Numbered from the stretch's first letter, positions 34,301-45,055 are shown. The stretch is DNA of 64,000 bases from Manis javanica (GCF_040802235.1 NC_133166.1:116822991-116886990); one strand, 5' to 3'. A program made the numbers and translations. Notes: generated from the sequence alone by a model not told the origin.

Positions 34301-37300
34301 CCCCTGGCCTCACTCAGCCCCACCCGGCCGCCGGCTGTCCCTCTGCCTCCTTGTTGTCACTGCAGGATGCCTGTCGCTGCCTGTCCACCAGCCTTCTGCC
34401 TTGAGCCATGGAAGGAGACAGGAAGGGGGTTTCCAGGACATCATAGCCTCATTCAGAAAGAAAATCCAAAGACGAGGACCCAGAGCAGCCTCTGCCCCGA
34501 ATGCCTCTTGCTTCTTTAACAGGCAAGAAGGAAGAACCACACACACCGGCTTTGTGCGTTTCCTGCCTCACTTCGGACAACTTAAAGTTTCTCAGCCTTT
34601 TAGGCCCTTCCTCTGCGGGAGGTCCCAGCCTCAGGCTTTGCCTGGCCCACGCCCTGGCTATGTCACTTGCTGGCACCTGGCTTTACCTCTCTGAACCTCA
34701 GTAACTCAGGAAAACAGGCGAGCGGCTCGTTGGGAGATTGGATGCTGGTTGGGAAAGATGACACGAGGTAAAGGTGTGACAGTGATAGATGAGGATGGAG
34801 GCTGCACACAGGGGCTCCCCCAATCCTGGGGGCCAGGCAGGGGAAGGAACCCCAGGTGGTGAGTGTGGCAGGGGTGGGCAGGAAGCCAGTGCCCCAGGCC
34901 ATCAGCAGCCCAGCCCACCATCCACGCTGCCCTGGCCTCACCCTGTGGGACCAGCATGTTGGCCAGGATGCAGAAACCAGCCAAGGTCTGGAAGCTGGCC
35001 AGAGTCATGCGGCGGCCGAAGAACCTGAACAAGAAGACAGTGGTGACCCTGGCCACGATGTCCACGGCTCCGAAGAGGACCTGGAGGAGGAAGATGTCAC
35101 TCCCCAGGTTCTGCAGGTCAAGGACCAGCCCGTAGTAGGAGGTCATCAAGAAGAAGCTGCAGGGCAAAGCCAGAGTCGGGCCCTCGCCCCCCAGGGGAGA
35201 GGCGGCCCTGTGGCACTGCCACACACCTGGGCCGTCCCAGAGGGCGCAGCCAGCCCACAGCTTGCCACTGTCATGCCCTGAGAAGCCCGCTGAATGCAAG
35301 TCATGCCACCCCATGTCGGGCTGTTCCGGGAAAGGGGGAGTGGAGGGCAGCCTCATCCCTTCTGGGACGGCCCGTGGGTCTGGGCCGCAGGCCTTGGCCT
35401 CAGTAGGCTGGGCCTTGGCTCTCGGGCTCCCTGGCCAGCAACCAGCTGCAAGGCTTGACCCTCTCTGGGTGGATGGGTCTCTGTGGGTCAAGCCAAGCTG
35501 CCCCTTGGGTTCTGGCTCTAGTATTGTCGGGCCATGACATGTCCCTGCTCTGCTAGCTATGAACCAAGGCAAGTCTCTGCCCCGCAGGATGCCAGTTTCT
35601 TTGTGTGGAAGAATGGGATTAATAATAAATGAGTCTCTGTGAGGGCCACTGGGCCATGCTGGGCCTCCCTCAGGACCAAGACCATCTCCCCAGCCCCCCG
35701 GGAGCCCTGCCCCTTAGCGGGGCAGAGCATAACATGATACAGGTCGGAGGGCCCTCTCAGAAAGGCTGCCCGGCTCCTGAGCTTCCCACGGCCTGCTGGC
35801 TGTGACTGCATGCGCGCTGCCCCCCTGCTCCCTTCTCCCACAGCAGGCGACCCCAGGAGCCCTCTCCAAGGAACTGCCCGCTCACTGACCTCCATCTCAG
35901 AGTCCGCTCCCTGGGGGGACCCTTGGCAGCAGGCTCCAAGCAGCTGATCTTAGAGCGCCCAGCCCCCCTCCAGCACCACCCCCTTGCTGCCCCCATTGCA
36001 CCTCGGACACCACCCGGCCAAGAGCTGGAAGCAAAGTGGCCACCCGGGCAGGGCACAGCGTTTCCCGGTGAAAGTGACCAGGGCGAACAGCTGGGCTCTC
36101 CCACAAAGGGGCTGGCAGGCCAGGGCCTAGGGCCTTAGCCGGTAACAGCTGGGTTAGCCGTCAAGACAAGAAGCCTCTCCCGGGGGAAGACACTCTGCAG
36201 CCTGCGATCTGAATGGCAGAGGACGCACAGCCACCCCTGGGAGGCCTCAGGGGGCCTTGAAGTGTTTTGAAAGAACGGTCCTGGACATTTCTGGCACCAG
36301 ACATTCCTTCTAATTTGTCTGAAAAACTTAAGCCAGAAAAAAAAGAAAAAAGCTTTTGATCCATTCACTGTTCTAAGATGTAGCAAATATTTACTGTTTT
36401 AACCTGTAAGTGGTTAAATACAGCATAACACGGAATCTTTTTTTGCTAATCTTTAATTTTTAATTCCAGATCAAGTCCCAGTCAAACCTGACCCTCACTT
36501 CCCATATGCTCTTCTGGAAGTCACTTGGCTGAATTTGTTTGGTTAAGGCACGTTTTCTCGGCCCTAGGGCCCCAGGGGTTTTGAGACAAGGCCTCCTGGG
36601 AGTCTGCGCTCAACGTGGGACCTGGTGGGGGCAGCCCGGCAAGGAGGTAGCTCGCCCTGTCAGCTTGGGCAAGCTACTTGCCCCTCTGGCGCCCACTTTC
36701 CCTAACTGTAAAGTGGGGGTGTGAATGAACTCCCCACCCAGAGTTGCTCTGAGGGGTCAGTGGATGGCCAGCACATGGTTGGCACGCCAGGAGTGTGGCT
36801 GCCAGTGAGCCCAGCAGCCCACTGATGGCCAGTGGTCCCCTCCAGCCAGTGACGGTCCCTCGGCTCTGGGACCCCAGCCCTGCCCTCCCGCTGGCGCCCT
36901 GCACAGCCAGCCTCCGGACCAGCTCTGCGCATCCTCCCTCTCCCCGCCAGCCGGGCTCCTGGGGCAGCAGCTGCCTGTCCCAGCCGGGAATGTGCCCCAC
37001 AAGGCTGGCAGGGGCTCTTCTCCCCTTCGCTCAGGTCCCTGGGCGGGGTGATGGGATGGCGTACCTCACCAGGAACAGACTGCAGGCTCTCCAGCGGAGC
37101 TCGGGCACACGGAACAGGTTGAGCACCGACCTGTGGGCCTTTGCAGAGGCCATCTCCTCCTCCATGCTTGACATCAGCACCTCCAAAGGGACGGGGCACA
37201 GTGAGTACTGGGGTGTTGGTCCTGCCCCACCCCCGTGCCAGGGAATGGTGTCCAGGTGGGCAGGGAGGTGGGGGAACCTGGTCTTGGTTTTTGGAGACTG

Positions 37301-40300
37301 TTGAGTCCTAGGGTTGGGGGCAGGAATGGGGCAGAAAGCTCTCTCTCTGGCCCCCTGGCTGAGCTTTCTTCTGCAGACTTGGCCGATCTACTGCAAGCCA
37401 GGGAGCAGGCCTTGTATCCAGCTCTGGCCTCTGAGCCGCCGGCTGCAGGCTGCCCCTGGCGGTCACTACGCAAAGTCCCACCACCCACCTCCCTCCTCCG
37501 GGCTGGCCATCAGGGCGTGCCTTCTCCCACCGTGCTGCTCCTCCCGGCCCTCCCTGAGCCTCTTGCGACCTCCTGCACCTCCGGGCCCTGCCTGGCCTGT
37601 GCTCAGCGCAGGCCTGGTTGCCTCTGGCCTACCCCCTCCTGGAAAGCCCTGGTCCTCCCACTCCCCACAGGTCCACACTGGCTGGATAGTCTCTGGTAGC
37701 ATGTCCTCCCCCACCCACCTCCTTGAAATAATTCCCTTCGAATAAGCACTTCCTGTTTCCCCAAATGCACTGAGAAGCCCCAAGAGGTGAGTTTGCAATC
37801 TGTGTGGGTTGAAGTGGTCGATAATAAAGGAGGCGATGTGGGTGTGTTGTTGATTGTTGCATAGCTGCTGCTGGTGGTGGTTACAGTGGTGGTGATGAGA
37901 GTGATGGGGAAGGTGACAGTAATGCTGATGGAGACACTGGTGTTCGGAGAGATGCTGATGCTGATGGTGATGGAGGTGGGGGTGGGGCGGGTCATGGTGA
38001 GGTTGGTGATAATACCAATAAGGCAGCAGTGGACGTCTTCTCCCTACCATATCCTACCACACCCTGGGTCGCAGACAGTAGCATCTCACCTCCACGGTCA
38101 GTGTCTTTTCGGCTTCCCTGTGGCCATTTATCCTGGCCACCTTTTTGAGTTCCTGCAGTGCTTGGTCGGGTTTGCCCATAACCATCAGCCAGCAGGCAGA
38201 TTCTGGCAGCCACCTGTCAAGGAAGCAGGTGCTTGGCCGGGCCTCCCAGGGCAGGTAGGGTGGGGGGAGAGGGGTGGGCAGCAGCCCCTCTCCCTCTGCA
38301 TGGCTAATGCCAGGCTGGAAGGCCGCAGCCCCTGACTGGTTTGGAATAAAGATGTGTCCCAACACCTGGCCACCTTGTTGCCCGGGTGCCCTATCTGGCT
38401 TCTGGCTACCAGGATCCTGCCCCCCTGTGCCCCGTGTGTAGCCAGAACACAGGACGCCTGGGCCTGGGGAGACTCTGGGGCCATTTCTGTGACAGAAAGC
38501 TCACGTAATGCTGCATTAAAACAATAACGCATAAAAAAATAAATAAATAAAACAACAACACATTAAAAACATCCCAGGCAGAACCGACTGGTTTGGTACA
38601 AGCAGACTGCGGCTCCCCAGCCTCAGGGCAGGCACGTGGGGAGAAGCATCTCCTGGCGAAACAGGCAGAGCTCTCCACCGTGGGCACAGCCCTGCCTGCA
38701 GGGAGGGGGCTAAGCACTGCCGGAGGCAGCTGGGCGGGACGGCTGGAGGAGCCTGGGTGCGCAGCTTGCTGCTCACGGTCACCCTGTGGCCAGTCACCAC
38801 GACGATGAACCTCTCTGGGCCTCAGACCCTCGTCTGAAAACGGCGGTCATGACACATCCCTCCCATGAAGGCCAGGACACACCCGGTGTCACCAACGGCA
38901 CCCGGGATACACCCGGTGTGGCCGGGCTGGCCTAGTGAGTGTGACTACGGGGTGCCTCCTCCTTGCTCACTGATCCTGTTGGTGCAATAAGATTCCATGT
39001 GGTCGGGGCCTTCGGTCTGCCGTGTTTGCCGAGCGTTCCCAGAGCTAAAACCATGTCTGGCAAGGGGCAATAAATACATGAGCACGACAGAGTCTTTGTT
39101 ATTCTCCACCACCCACAGCAGACTTACCTGGCGCAGGGCACAGGGCCCTGACGGCCCCACAGAAGAACTTATGAGGCCGTGAACTTGGGTTCGGTTCCCT
39201 GCATCTCTCCTCCAACTCCCCCTCGCCCCTCCGAAGCAGGTATTTCCAGACCTCAGGGATTCTTGCAGCACCAAAAGTAATGGTGAGAATGGTATCTTGT
39301 CATATCCCATGCCGGCCGTCTCTGACTCGGATGCCCACGGGTCAGGCCGGTGACGAGAGAGTGTGAGGCCGGTGGGGGTGAGGGAGCCCAGGCCCATGGG
39401 TTGGAAGGGGGGGCCTCAGCCGCAGGCCCAGAGGCCAGGGGGCTGCAGGGCAACCCACCCTGGAACTCTGAAGCCCCAGAAGTCTCGCCGCAGAGAGGGC
39501 TCTGTGCACATCTTTGCCCACACGCCATGGTGCTCAGCATCCCCCAACATTACGGCCAGCCAGGGTGGTGGGGGCAAGGGGCACCCCTCTTCCTAAGTCT
39601 CCCTCCCATTTAGTGATGTCCTCCCCAAGGGAAAAGGCCCCACACTGTACCCACCAGGATATCAGGAAGAAAGCAAAGAAGGGAGTCGACACAGCCAGCT
39701 GGAGGTCTCGCCAGTCCCTCAGGGCGAAGGCCAAGCCCCCTAGGGTCATCTGGCCGGCGCTGTAGGAGCACCCCAGTATTGTCATAGTGACAGCCCTCCA
39801 GCGGCTCACGGTCCACTCCACTGCTGCAAGGTGACACAGACAAATGTGGGTGGGGCCTCTCGCGCCACCCTCCCCATGGCAGGAGAGGCTGAGCAAGGGA
39901 CGCACCAAGTATAGCTGAGGCCATGGTGATGCCAGCCATTCCCACAGCGCTCAGAAATCGGAGGCCACAGTAGACGAGGAAGTTGGGGGCAGAGACAGTG
40001 CTGGTGCCAGCCAGCGCCACCTGCAGGATGCACCAGGTCAGCATCAGCTTCCGCCCAAACCTGCTGGGACACAAATGCAGCGGGGGTCCGGAGGCCTCAG
40101 CAAGCTGGGGGCATGGGTGGCTGGAGCCCAGCATTGGGCCCACATCCCGTGTGGATGGCACCCCTTCCCTGGAAGCCCTGGGTACACACTACAGTGTGCT
40201 TGCTATAGAAATGGCAGATGCCTCACTCTCAGGAGTCACACAGCCTCATGCTCAAGAACGGGCTTTGGCATCGGATGCCTGGGTTTGAGTCCAGCTCTGA

Positions 40301-43300
40301 ACTTCCTGGGTGACCTTAGGCATGTGACTCAATGTCTCTGAGCTGCAGTTTCCTCATCTGTAAAATGGGAGTATTCATGATGACAGAGTTGTTAGGTAAT
40401 CAAGACACTGAGCGAGGGTGCAGTGTGGCTGGGAGGCTGTGTGCACACGGCCAACCAGCTCCTCACCTGCCTGTGAGCGGTGGCAGGAGCGCCCACCAGA
40501 CGATGCACGCGGGGCCCTGTGTCCGCACATTCTCTGTGCTGCTTCCTGAGGCCAGCTTAGCCTGAATGACGGCCTGCATTTAGCTAAAGCCTGTGCCGGT
40601 CAGATGGGAGCCACGTGCGCAAACCTTGGCCCTGTCTGTCTGAGCAGTGACAAGGAACAAGTCACCGGGTCCAGACCTGCGGTGAGGGCTGGAAGCTGAC
40701 CCCGGGCCCCAGGCTCACCAGGGGATCAGCAGACTGATCGTGATTTGGCTCCCCTCGTGCAGGGCCCCCTGGGGATGGCTGCAAGGCAGGGGGTCTTCTG
40801 GAAGTGCAAACAAGACCACCACCTCCCCACCACGCTCAGGATAACATGAGGCCCACAAATGACAATGGTAACATGGCCACAGCACGAACAGCCACCTCTG
40901 CGCCCAGCCCTGGCCCAAGCTCTGTATGCAATTAACTTCATCACAACCACCCCCTGGGGAGGTAACAGGGCTCCACTTACAGGAGGAAACTGAGGCACAG
41001 AGAAGTGACTAATTACCCTCTGGGACACAGGAGGCAAGGACAGAGTCCCGGTGGTGAGAGCCCAGGGCCTGCACAGCCTGGAGAAAGTTGCAGAGCCCTT
41101 CACCCATTCACAGACTGATGATGGAGTGTGTGCCGTGGGCCGTGGGCAGGGGATGCGGCACTGAAGCCCCTGCCCTTTTGACACAGTCTCGTGAGGGCGC
41201 ACACAGTAAGTGAGCTGGCAAACCCGGGAGGGAGCAGGTGCCGGCAGAGCCGGGCGGCCTGATGGGGAGCGTCAGGCGGGCCATGGGCTGGTGGTACCCA
41301 GGTTGGGGCAGGGCCTTCAGCTTGTGTCCAGAAAATTGGCCTGGAGCTGAGCCCTGTGAGCTGGGCACGAAGCAGCTGTAGGGGGTGAGACACAGCCGCT
41401 GGCCACCTTAGAGCATGGGGGCAGGCAGTGTCCTAGGCGGGGCTGGCATGACATTGAGGGAGAAGCCAAGTCCCAGACTGGGGCAGGCAGGGACTGCCCC
41501 GGGTGTGGCAGGGTCTGAAAGACCTCAGGTTGGCATCGACTGGACCCACTGTTGTGCAGTCACTGAGTGCTGCAGTGGAGTGGCCTCCTGGTCGGAGTGG
41601 CGGGGTGGTGGCCAAGGGTAGGTGGGAGACCCGCTGGGAGGCTGGGGCCTGCCCCGTGGGAGGGCGTGGTGTCAGCGGGGGTGGGGGCAGTATGGAGAGG
41701 GAACACACGGGGAGGCTTCTCACAGTACAGCTTAGCCTGGCGTCGGGTCCCTGGCCGTCACTGCCTCCTCGGGACCTGGGCCCACGGAGCCCCCTCTTGT
41801 AAGTGACCTGGGCTTCCATGGGATGCTCTGGACCTCTGCCCCCCCGTGCTCATCCTGGTTGAAGGAGCTGGAGGGGTGGAGACACTCACCGGTGGGAGAG
41901 CAAGCCCCAGGCCATGGAGCCCACCAGGATCCCGGCCATGAAGATGGACTGGGCCAGGGCCTTCAGGCCTTGGTCGTCACACACCAGGTCCCACTGGAAG
42001 AGAAGGAGGCTGTGACATACTGGCTTAGAGGACAGGGCCTGGCGGGGCCAAGGTCATGGAGAGAGGTCCAGGTTAGGGGTGCCCAGCCAGGACCGGCTTG
42101 TCAGCCCGGGTCCTGAGGGTCCAGCCGCCCACAGTGGGGGCCCCAGATTCCTGCGGCCAGGCGACAGAGGAGGAGGGGGTGTGCTGGCGGTGTGGACCTC
42201 ACACTCCTCCTGCAGCCAGCTGCCTGGCACATACGTGCCACAGTCACTCCAAGGGGTTGGTGGTGGCAGTGGTGGAAGGTGGTGAAACCACAAGGCTGGA
42301 TCCCAAGTCTGCCACGGCTGCCTTGGGCGAGCACCCGCACCTGGCTAGGCCTGTCTTCTCGTCCAGAAACGGGGCCCTAGAGTTGCTTCTCTCATGGGGC
42401 AGGAGGATGAAATAAGGGCTGAGCACGAGTCCCTGCGATTCTTCAGTACCTCCTGCCCAGGACCGCGCACCCATCAGCCGAACCCCCAGGTCAGTCCTTC
42501 ACGAGGACCGACAGCCTCCCCCAGGTCGCTCCGTTTCAGCCTGTCTGGCCTGGGCTGCCGCACCGGGAGCCCCCTGCCCCCATAAGGTGTTCTCCGCCTG
42601 CAAAGTGCCCTCTTGAATGCAAATCTGCACACATCATGTCCCTGCCCCAAAGCCTCCAGTGGCTTTCTTTTGCACTTAAAGAAAACCAGGCTCCTGAGCC
42701 CCTTTCCCCGCAGCTTGGCCCTGGCCCCCCACCCCCGTCCCCGTGCCTGGGTGATCGGGGCCTCATCCTGCTTCTTTGACCCCCCAGCTGTGTTCCTGCT
42801 CGGACTTCTGCCCGGCTGGACTCTCTTCCTACCTTCATGTGACTGATTCCTCCTCTCATGATCCAAGTCTCATTTTAAAGGCGGCCTCCTCTGAGAGGGC
42901 CTCCGCACCTGCCTCTGCTCTCCTGTCCTTTGTGCCCCGCAGGATGGAAGGGGAATGGAGGCCCCGGCTCCGGCCCTGGCTGCCCAGGTCGAGTCAGGTT
43001 CTGGTGTGCCTTTCCTGTGTGTCCTGCAGCAAAGTATTTAATCTCACTGTGCTTCTGTTTTGTCACTTATTAAATGCAGACAATAATACCGACCTCATTG
43101 GACTGCTGCGAGGTGGTAAGTACACAGGAAAGGTCTGGGGCAGGGCCCGCCACTCCCAAGGCAGGAGGCGAGGGCTTCCACTGCTGCTAACAGTGCTTTA
43201 AATGTTGGTCGATTCAGAACCGAGCAGAGAACATGAGCTCCTTGAAGGCCCCCTGCTCATCCTGGAACCCTGGGACCCAGCACAGAATCTGGGCCGTCAT

Positions 43301-43836
43301 AAGCAGTCAAGAAATGTGCATGGAGGGAGCAGCATATCATTTAATAGTGGGGATGGAGCAATGGGACCGTTCTGGTCATGGGTGGACGGCCACCTTGGGA
43401 GGCTGGGCAGGAGGAGGGCCGTGGGGCTGGGGGAGGCCCTTACCTGGGCCACGATGGTGGAGGTGAAGGTGCTACGGTCGTACACCCAGCCATCCACGCA
43501 TGGCTCCATGGCAGCCTCGCTCCAGTTGGTGGCTGTGGTGTTGGAGTCCAGGAGCTGCCACTGCGGTTGGCGGAAGCGGCGACATGGGTGGGGCCTGTGG
43601 CTGGGGCCCAGTGGGATGGAGACGGTCAGGAGGGCCTCGGGGGTGAGGTTTGCCGGGGCCTCGGAGCCATTGTCCAGCATGTGAGCCCAGCAGCGGTGGT
43701 CTGGGGTGGCGGCCACAAAGTTCTCCAAGAGCATCTGGGAGGGCATCAGGATGGACGGCAAGATGAGGGTGAGCGCCTGCAGCGCCTGGAAGAGGCCCGC
43801 GCCTCCGGCTTTCTCCAGGATCTCAGCGAACACCAT
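31248..43836 (-). CDS. SLC22A11: SLC22A11 (OAT4) organic anion transporter, complete gene
   Basis: The coding exons, in gene order, are 43836-43444, 41993-41890, 40060-39906, 39823-39655, 38213-38090, 37180-37065, 35156-34942, 33732-33624, 32689-32483 and 31311-31248. They join to 1656 nt, 551 residues (human OAT4 550), with GT-AG junctions and no frame break. Start is MVFAEIL, the first ATG in its frame, with G at -3 and +4. It is a 12-TM MFS protein: TM1, a large loop with N-x-S/T sites and Cys, HRFGRK at 165-170, and Arg474 in TM11 (GRLGAIIGP) matching URAT1 Arg477. One oddity is PESACWL at 277-283, where the family has PESxRWL. The tail is NTYF, a PDZ-ligand-like end (human TSL). Human OAT4 exchanges organic anions, steroid sulfates and urate at apical kidney and placental membranes. 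Best match is SLC22A11 from exon 4 ([15 protein letters not shown]) and exon 8 ([18 protein letters not shown]). A possible poly(A) signal lies far downstream at 29756-29761. Confidence 0.95.
31505..31630 (+). repeat. MIR fragment in SLC22A11 intron 9
   Basis: GGTGTCCCTTGGCAAGTCAC, then CTGCCTCTGCCTTTCC and GGATTAAATAAAATGC follow the MIR core and tail order. Confidence 0.6.
31735..31895 (-). repeat. MIR, antisense
   Basis: Reverse-complement MIR order is seen: GACAATTACTCCCTCAAACC, then TTTACAAATGAGGACGCAG and GCAGAGGCAAGCC. It is diverged and lies in SLC22A11 intron 9. Confidence 0.55.
32483..32689 (-). CDS. SLC22A11: SLC22A11 coding exon 9 (res. 462-531)
   Basis: The exon is 207 nt, one codon longer than in SLC22A12. 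It encodes [21 protein letters not shown]11, TM12 and [18 protein letters not shown]. Donor GTGAGT. Confidence 0.95.
33624..33732 (-). CDS. SLC22A11: SLC22A11 coding exon 8 (res. 426-462)
   Basis: The exon is 109 nt and encodes [19 protein letters not shown] and [15 protein letters not shown]10. It is very close to human OAT4. Donor GTAGGT. Confidence 0.95.
34942..35156 (-). CDS. SLC22A11: SLC22A11 coding exon 7 (res. 354-426)
   Basis: The exon is 215 nt and encodes [30 protein letters not shown] and [14 protein letters not shown]7 to TM9. Residue 354 (AG|C, Ser) sits where URAT1 has Trp357. Confidence 0.95.
36655..36800 (+). repeat. MIR fragment in SLC22A11 intron 6
   Basis: GCTTGGGCAAGCTACTTGCC, CCCTAACTGTAAAGTGGGGG and GCCAGCACATGGTTGGC follow the MIR order on the plus strand. 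Confidence 0.65.
37065..37180 (-). CDS. SLC22A11: SLC22A11 coding exon 6 (res. 316-354)
   Basis: The exon is 116 nt and encodes [20 protein letters not shown] and [16 protein letters not shown]. The acceptor CCCTTTGGAG is weak in pyrimidines, but frame and length agree with the paralogue. Donor GTACGC is also slightly off consensus. Confidence 0.9.
37830..37995. repeat. Imperfect GGT/GAT triplet-rich repeat
   Basis: A run rich in GTGGTG, GATGGTGAT and GCTGATG units lies in SLC22A11 intron 5. It is a degraded triplet satellite of the same kind as the larger one at 46.4 kb but in opposite orientation. Confidence 0.7.
38090..38213 (-). CDS. SLC22A11: SLC22A11 coding exon 5 (res. 274-315)
   Basis: The exon is 124 nt and encodes [20 protein letters not shown] and [17 protein letters not shown]. 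Cys281 (TGC) replaces the Arg of the PESxRWL family motif, a change that a single CpG-type C-to-T step from CGC would give. Confidence 0.95.
38524..38580. repeat. A-rich (AAAT)n tract
   Basis: CATAAAAAAATAAATAAATA followed by AACAAC units forms an A-rich simple repeat in SLC22A11 intron 4. Confidence 0.7.
39655..39823 (-). CDS. SLC22A11: SLC22A11 coding exon 4 (res. 218-274)
   Basis: The exon is 169 nt and encodes [14 protein letters not shown], then TM5 and TM6 ([24 protein letters not shown]). It is the most diagnostic exon for OAT4 over URAT1. The acceptor has a repeated CAG; the first is used to keep frame. Confidence 0.95.
39906..40060 (-). CDS. SLC22A11: SLC22A11 coding exon 3 (res. 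166-218)
   Basis: The exon is 155 nt and encodes [15 protein letters not shown]3 and TM4 ([14 protein letters not shown]). The next intron is only 82 bases. Confidence 0.95.
40255..40405 (+). repeat. MIR in SLC22A11 intron 2
   Basis: CGGGCTTTGGCATCGGATGC, TGGGTTTGAGTCCAGCTCTG and TTTCCTCATCTGTAAAATGG follow the MIR consensus closely. Confidence 0.8.
40905..41075 (-). repeat. MIR, antisense, in SLC22A11 intron 2
   Basis: Reverse-complement MIR order is seen: AATTAACTTCATCACAACC, then GGAGGAAACTGAGGCACAG. Confidence 0.7.
41890..41993 (-). CDS. SLC22A11: SLC22A11 coding exon 2 (res. 132-166)
   Basis: The exon is 104 nt and encodes [18 protein letters not shown] and TM2 ([12 protein letters not shown]). 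Arg166 is split CG|G. Acceptor TTCTCTTCCAG, donor GTGAGT. Confidence 0.95.
42600..43120 (+). repeat. L2 3' fragment followed by MIR-like end, SLC22A11 intron 1
   Basis: The L2 3' order is seen on the plus strand: ATGTCCCTGCCCCAAAGCCT, CCAGTGGCTTTCTTTTGCAC and CCTCCTCTGAGAGGGCCTCC. From about 43020 the text changes to a MIR-like 3' half (TTTAATCTCACTGTGCTTC, CAGACAATAATACCGACCTC). Confidence 0.65.
43444..43836 (-). CDS. SLC22A11: SLC22A11 coding exon 1 (res. 1-131)
   Basis: The exon is 393 nt, three codons shorter than in SLC22A12. It encodes TM1 and the extracellular loop. From about [12 protein letters not shown] to TIVAQ it is nearly the same as SLC22A12 exon 1, whereas the first 70 codons are only about half identical. 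Donor GTAAGG. Confidence 0.95.
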
Positions 43837-44206
43837 GCCCAGAGCGGCTGCACGCAGGGCAGGTCTTCCAGGCGTCTCGGGCTGCTGGGAGCCGCGAACA
43901 AGCACAGGATCCCAGGCCCGGCCAGCCCAGGGCGAGGGTGGGGCAGTTGTCTAACAACCAGTCCCGGCAGGCCTGGGGTATCCCAGAAGCTTCAGAGAAG
44001 CTCCTCCTTGGCTGACCAGCCGCTCCTTAGAGGGCCGTCAGGGGACAAAGCTCATGGGTCCAGGCTGCCTGAGCGTCAGAGGCACCCTGGCTCCCCAGCA
44101 CCAGGAGTGAGAGGTCAGGCAGAGGTAAAAAAATAAAAACTAAAATGCGATGTTACTGAATTACAGTTTCTAAGGAAATAGCAACTAGACTGTTGTTGCC
44201 TGGTTG

Positions 44207-44224
44207 CCTCAGTTAAAGTTTAAT
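44207..44224 (-). promoter_or_regulatory. SLC22A11: HNF1-like element upstream of SLC22A11
   Basis: On the gene strand it reads ATTAAACTTTAACTGAGG, 371 bases upstream of the ATG. It matches 16 of 18 bases of the element 377 bases upstream of SLC22A12. GTTAAAGTTTAAT (44212-44224) matches 10 of 13 HNF1 palindrome positions. The conserved place and sequence suggest a shared renal promoter element. Confidence 0.5.
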
Positions 44225-44869
44225 TCAATGCGGGCTCCTGGGTGAGCAAGTCAGGTTCAACTACTGAGAAGGGCCTCGCCACTTTCCCACTGGGTGGCTG
44301 ATCCACTCCCACATCTTAACTTACAGACCCTCTACATGTGGCCCTTTGGGTCAGGAAACTGTTGGCCTAACCTTCACCCATGCTGGGTAATTTCAGTCCA
44401 TTTTGCTGAAGCACAAAGGTGAGGACTGGGCTGGGCCCTCCCCAGCTGGGCTCTGCCACCTTGAGGCTGCCAGGAGGCTAGGGTGGGCATGGGGGCATGC
44501 AGGAGGCAGGAGGGCCTGGGCCTGTGCTCCTTCTGCCTTCCTGTGCTTCCTGCCAGGAGGCACGGAGAGACCAGCCTGCAGATGCACTACTCTGGGGAAC
44601 TCCTATTTCAAGGTTCCAGGTTGCCTTTATTAGACTGTAGGCTCCCCCAGGGTCAAAACCGTGGCTACCAGTTACTAGCATCCTTAGAAGCCCCTCCTGG
44701 GGCTCCAGATGAGCAGGGGTGCAGTTTAAGGAAGTGTGCAAAGTCAAGCCTCCGTGCCCCAGTGTCTAATGACAGCCCAGCTCAGTGTGATGGGGCCGAA
44801 GCCAGCTCCTGCCCCAGCGCCCACCTGGGCTAGGCCTCAGTGACACAGCTTCTGGCACCGAAGGCTTCC

Positions 44870-45055
44870 TGTGTACTCCGCAGCGTACTGACCATGCTGC
44901 CTGTGCCCTCTCATTCACTCCTCATAACAGCCTGGGAGAGAGGCGGTGCTAATTCTTCCAGATAAGGAAACAGGCTCAGAGAGGGCAGGCAGCTTTCCCC
45001 AGGTCACCCAGCAGACTTGGATTCAAACCAGACACCAAAGCTTGAGGTCTCTCTG
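44870..45055 (-). repeat. MIR, antisense
   Basis: CACTCCTCATAACAGCCTGG, AGATAAGGAAACAGGCTCAG and CCCCAGGTCACCCAGCAG form the reverse-complement MIR order. It lies about 1 kb upstream of SLC22A11 exon 1. Confidence 0.75.

Noticed and set aside
34706-35572. 288-codon minus-strand frame
   Set aside because: It is SLC22A11 exon 7 (34942-35156) read through into both introns; only the exon part is real.
43837-43905. In-frame 23-codon N-terminal extension of SLC22A11
   Set aside because: It begins with GTG; the MVF start has a good Kozak context and matches human OAT4 in position.
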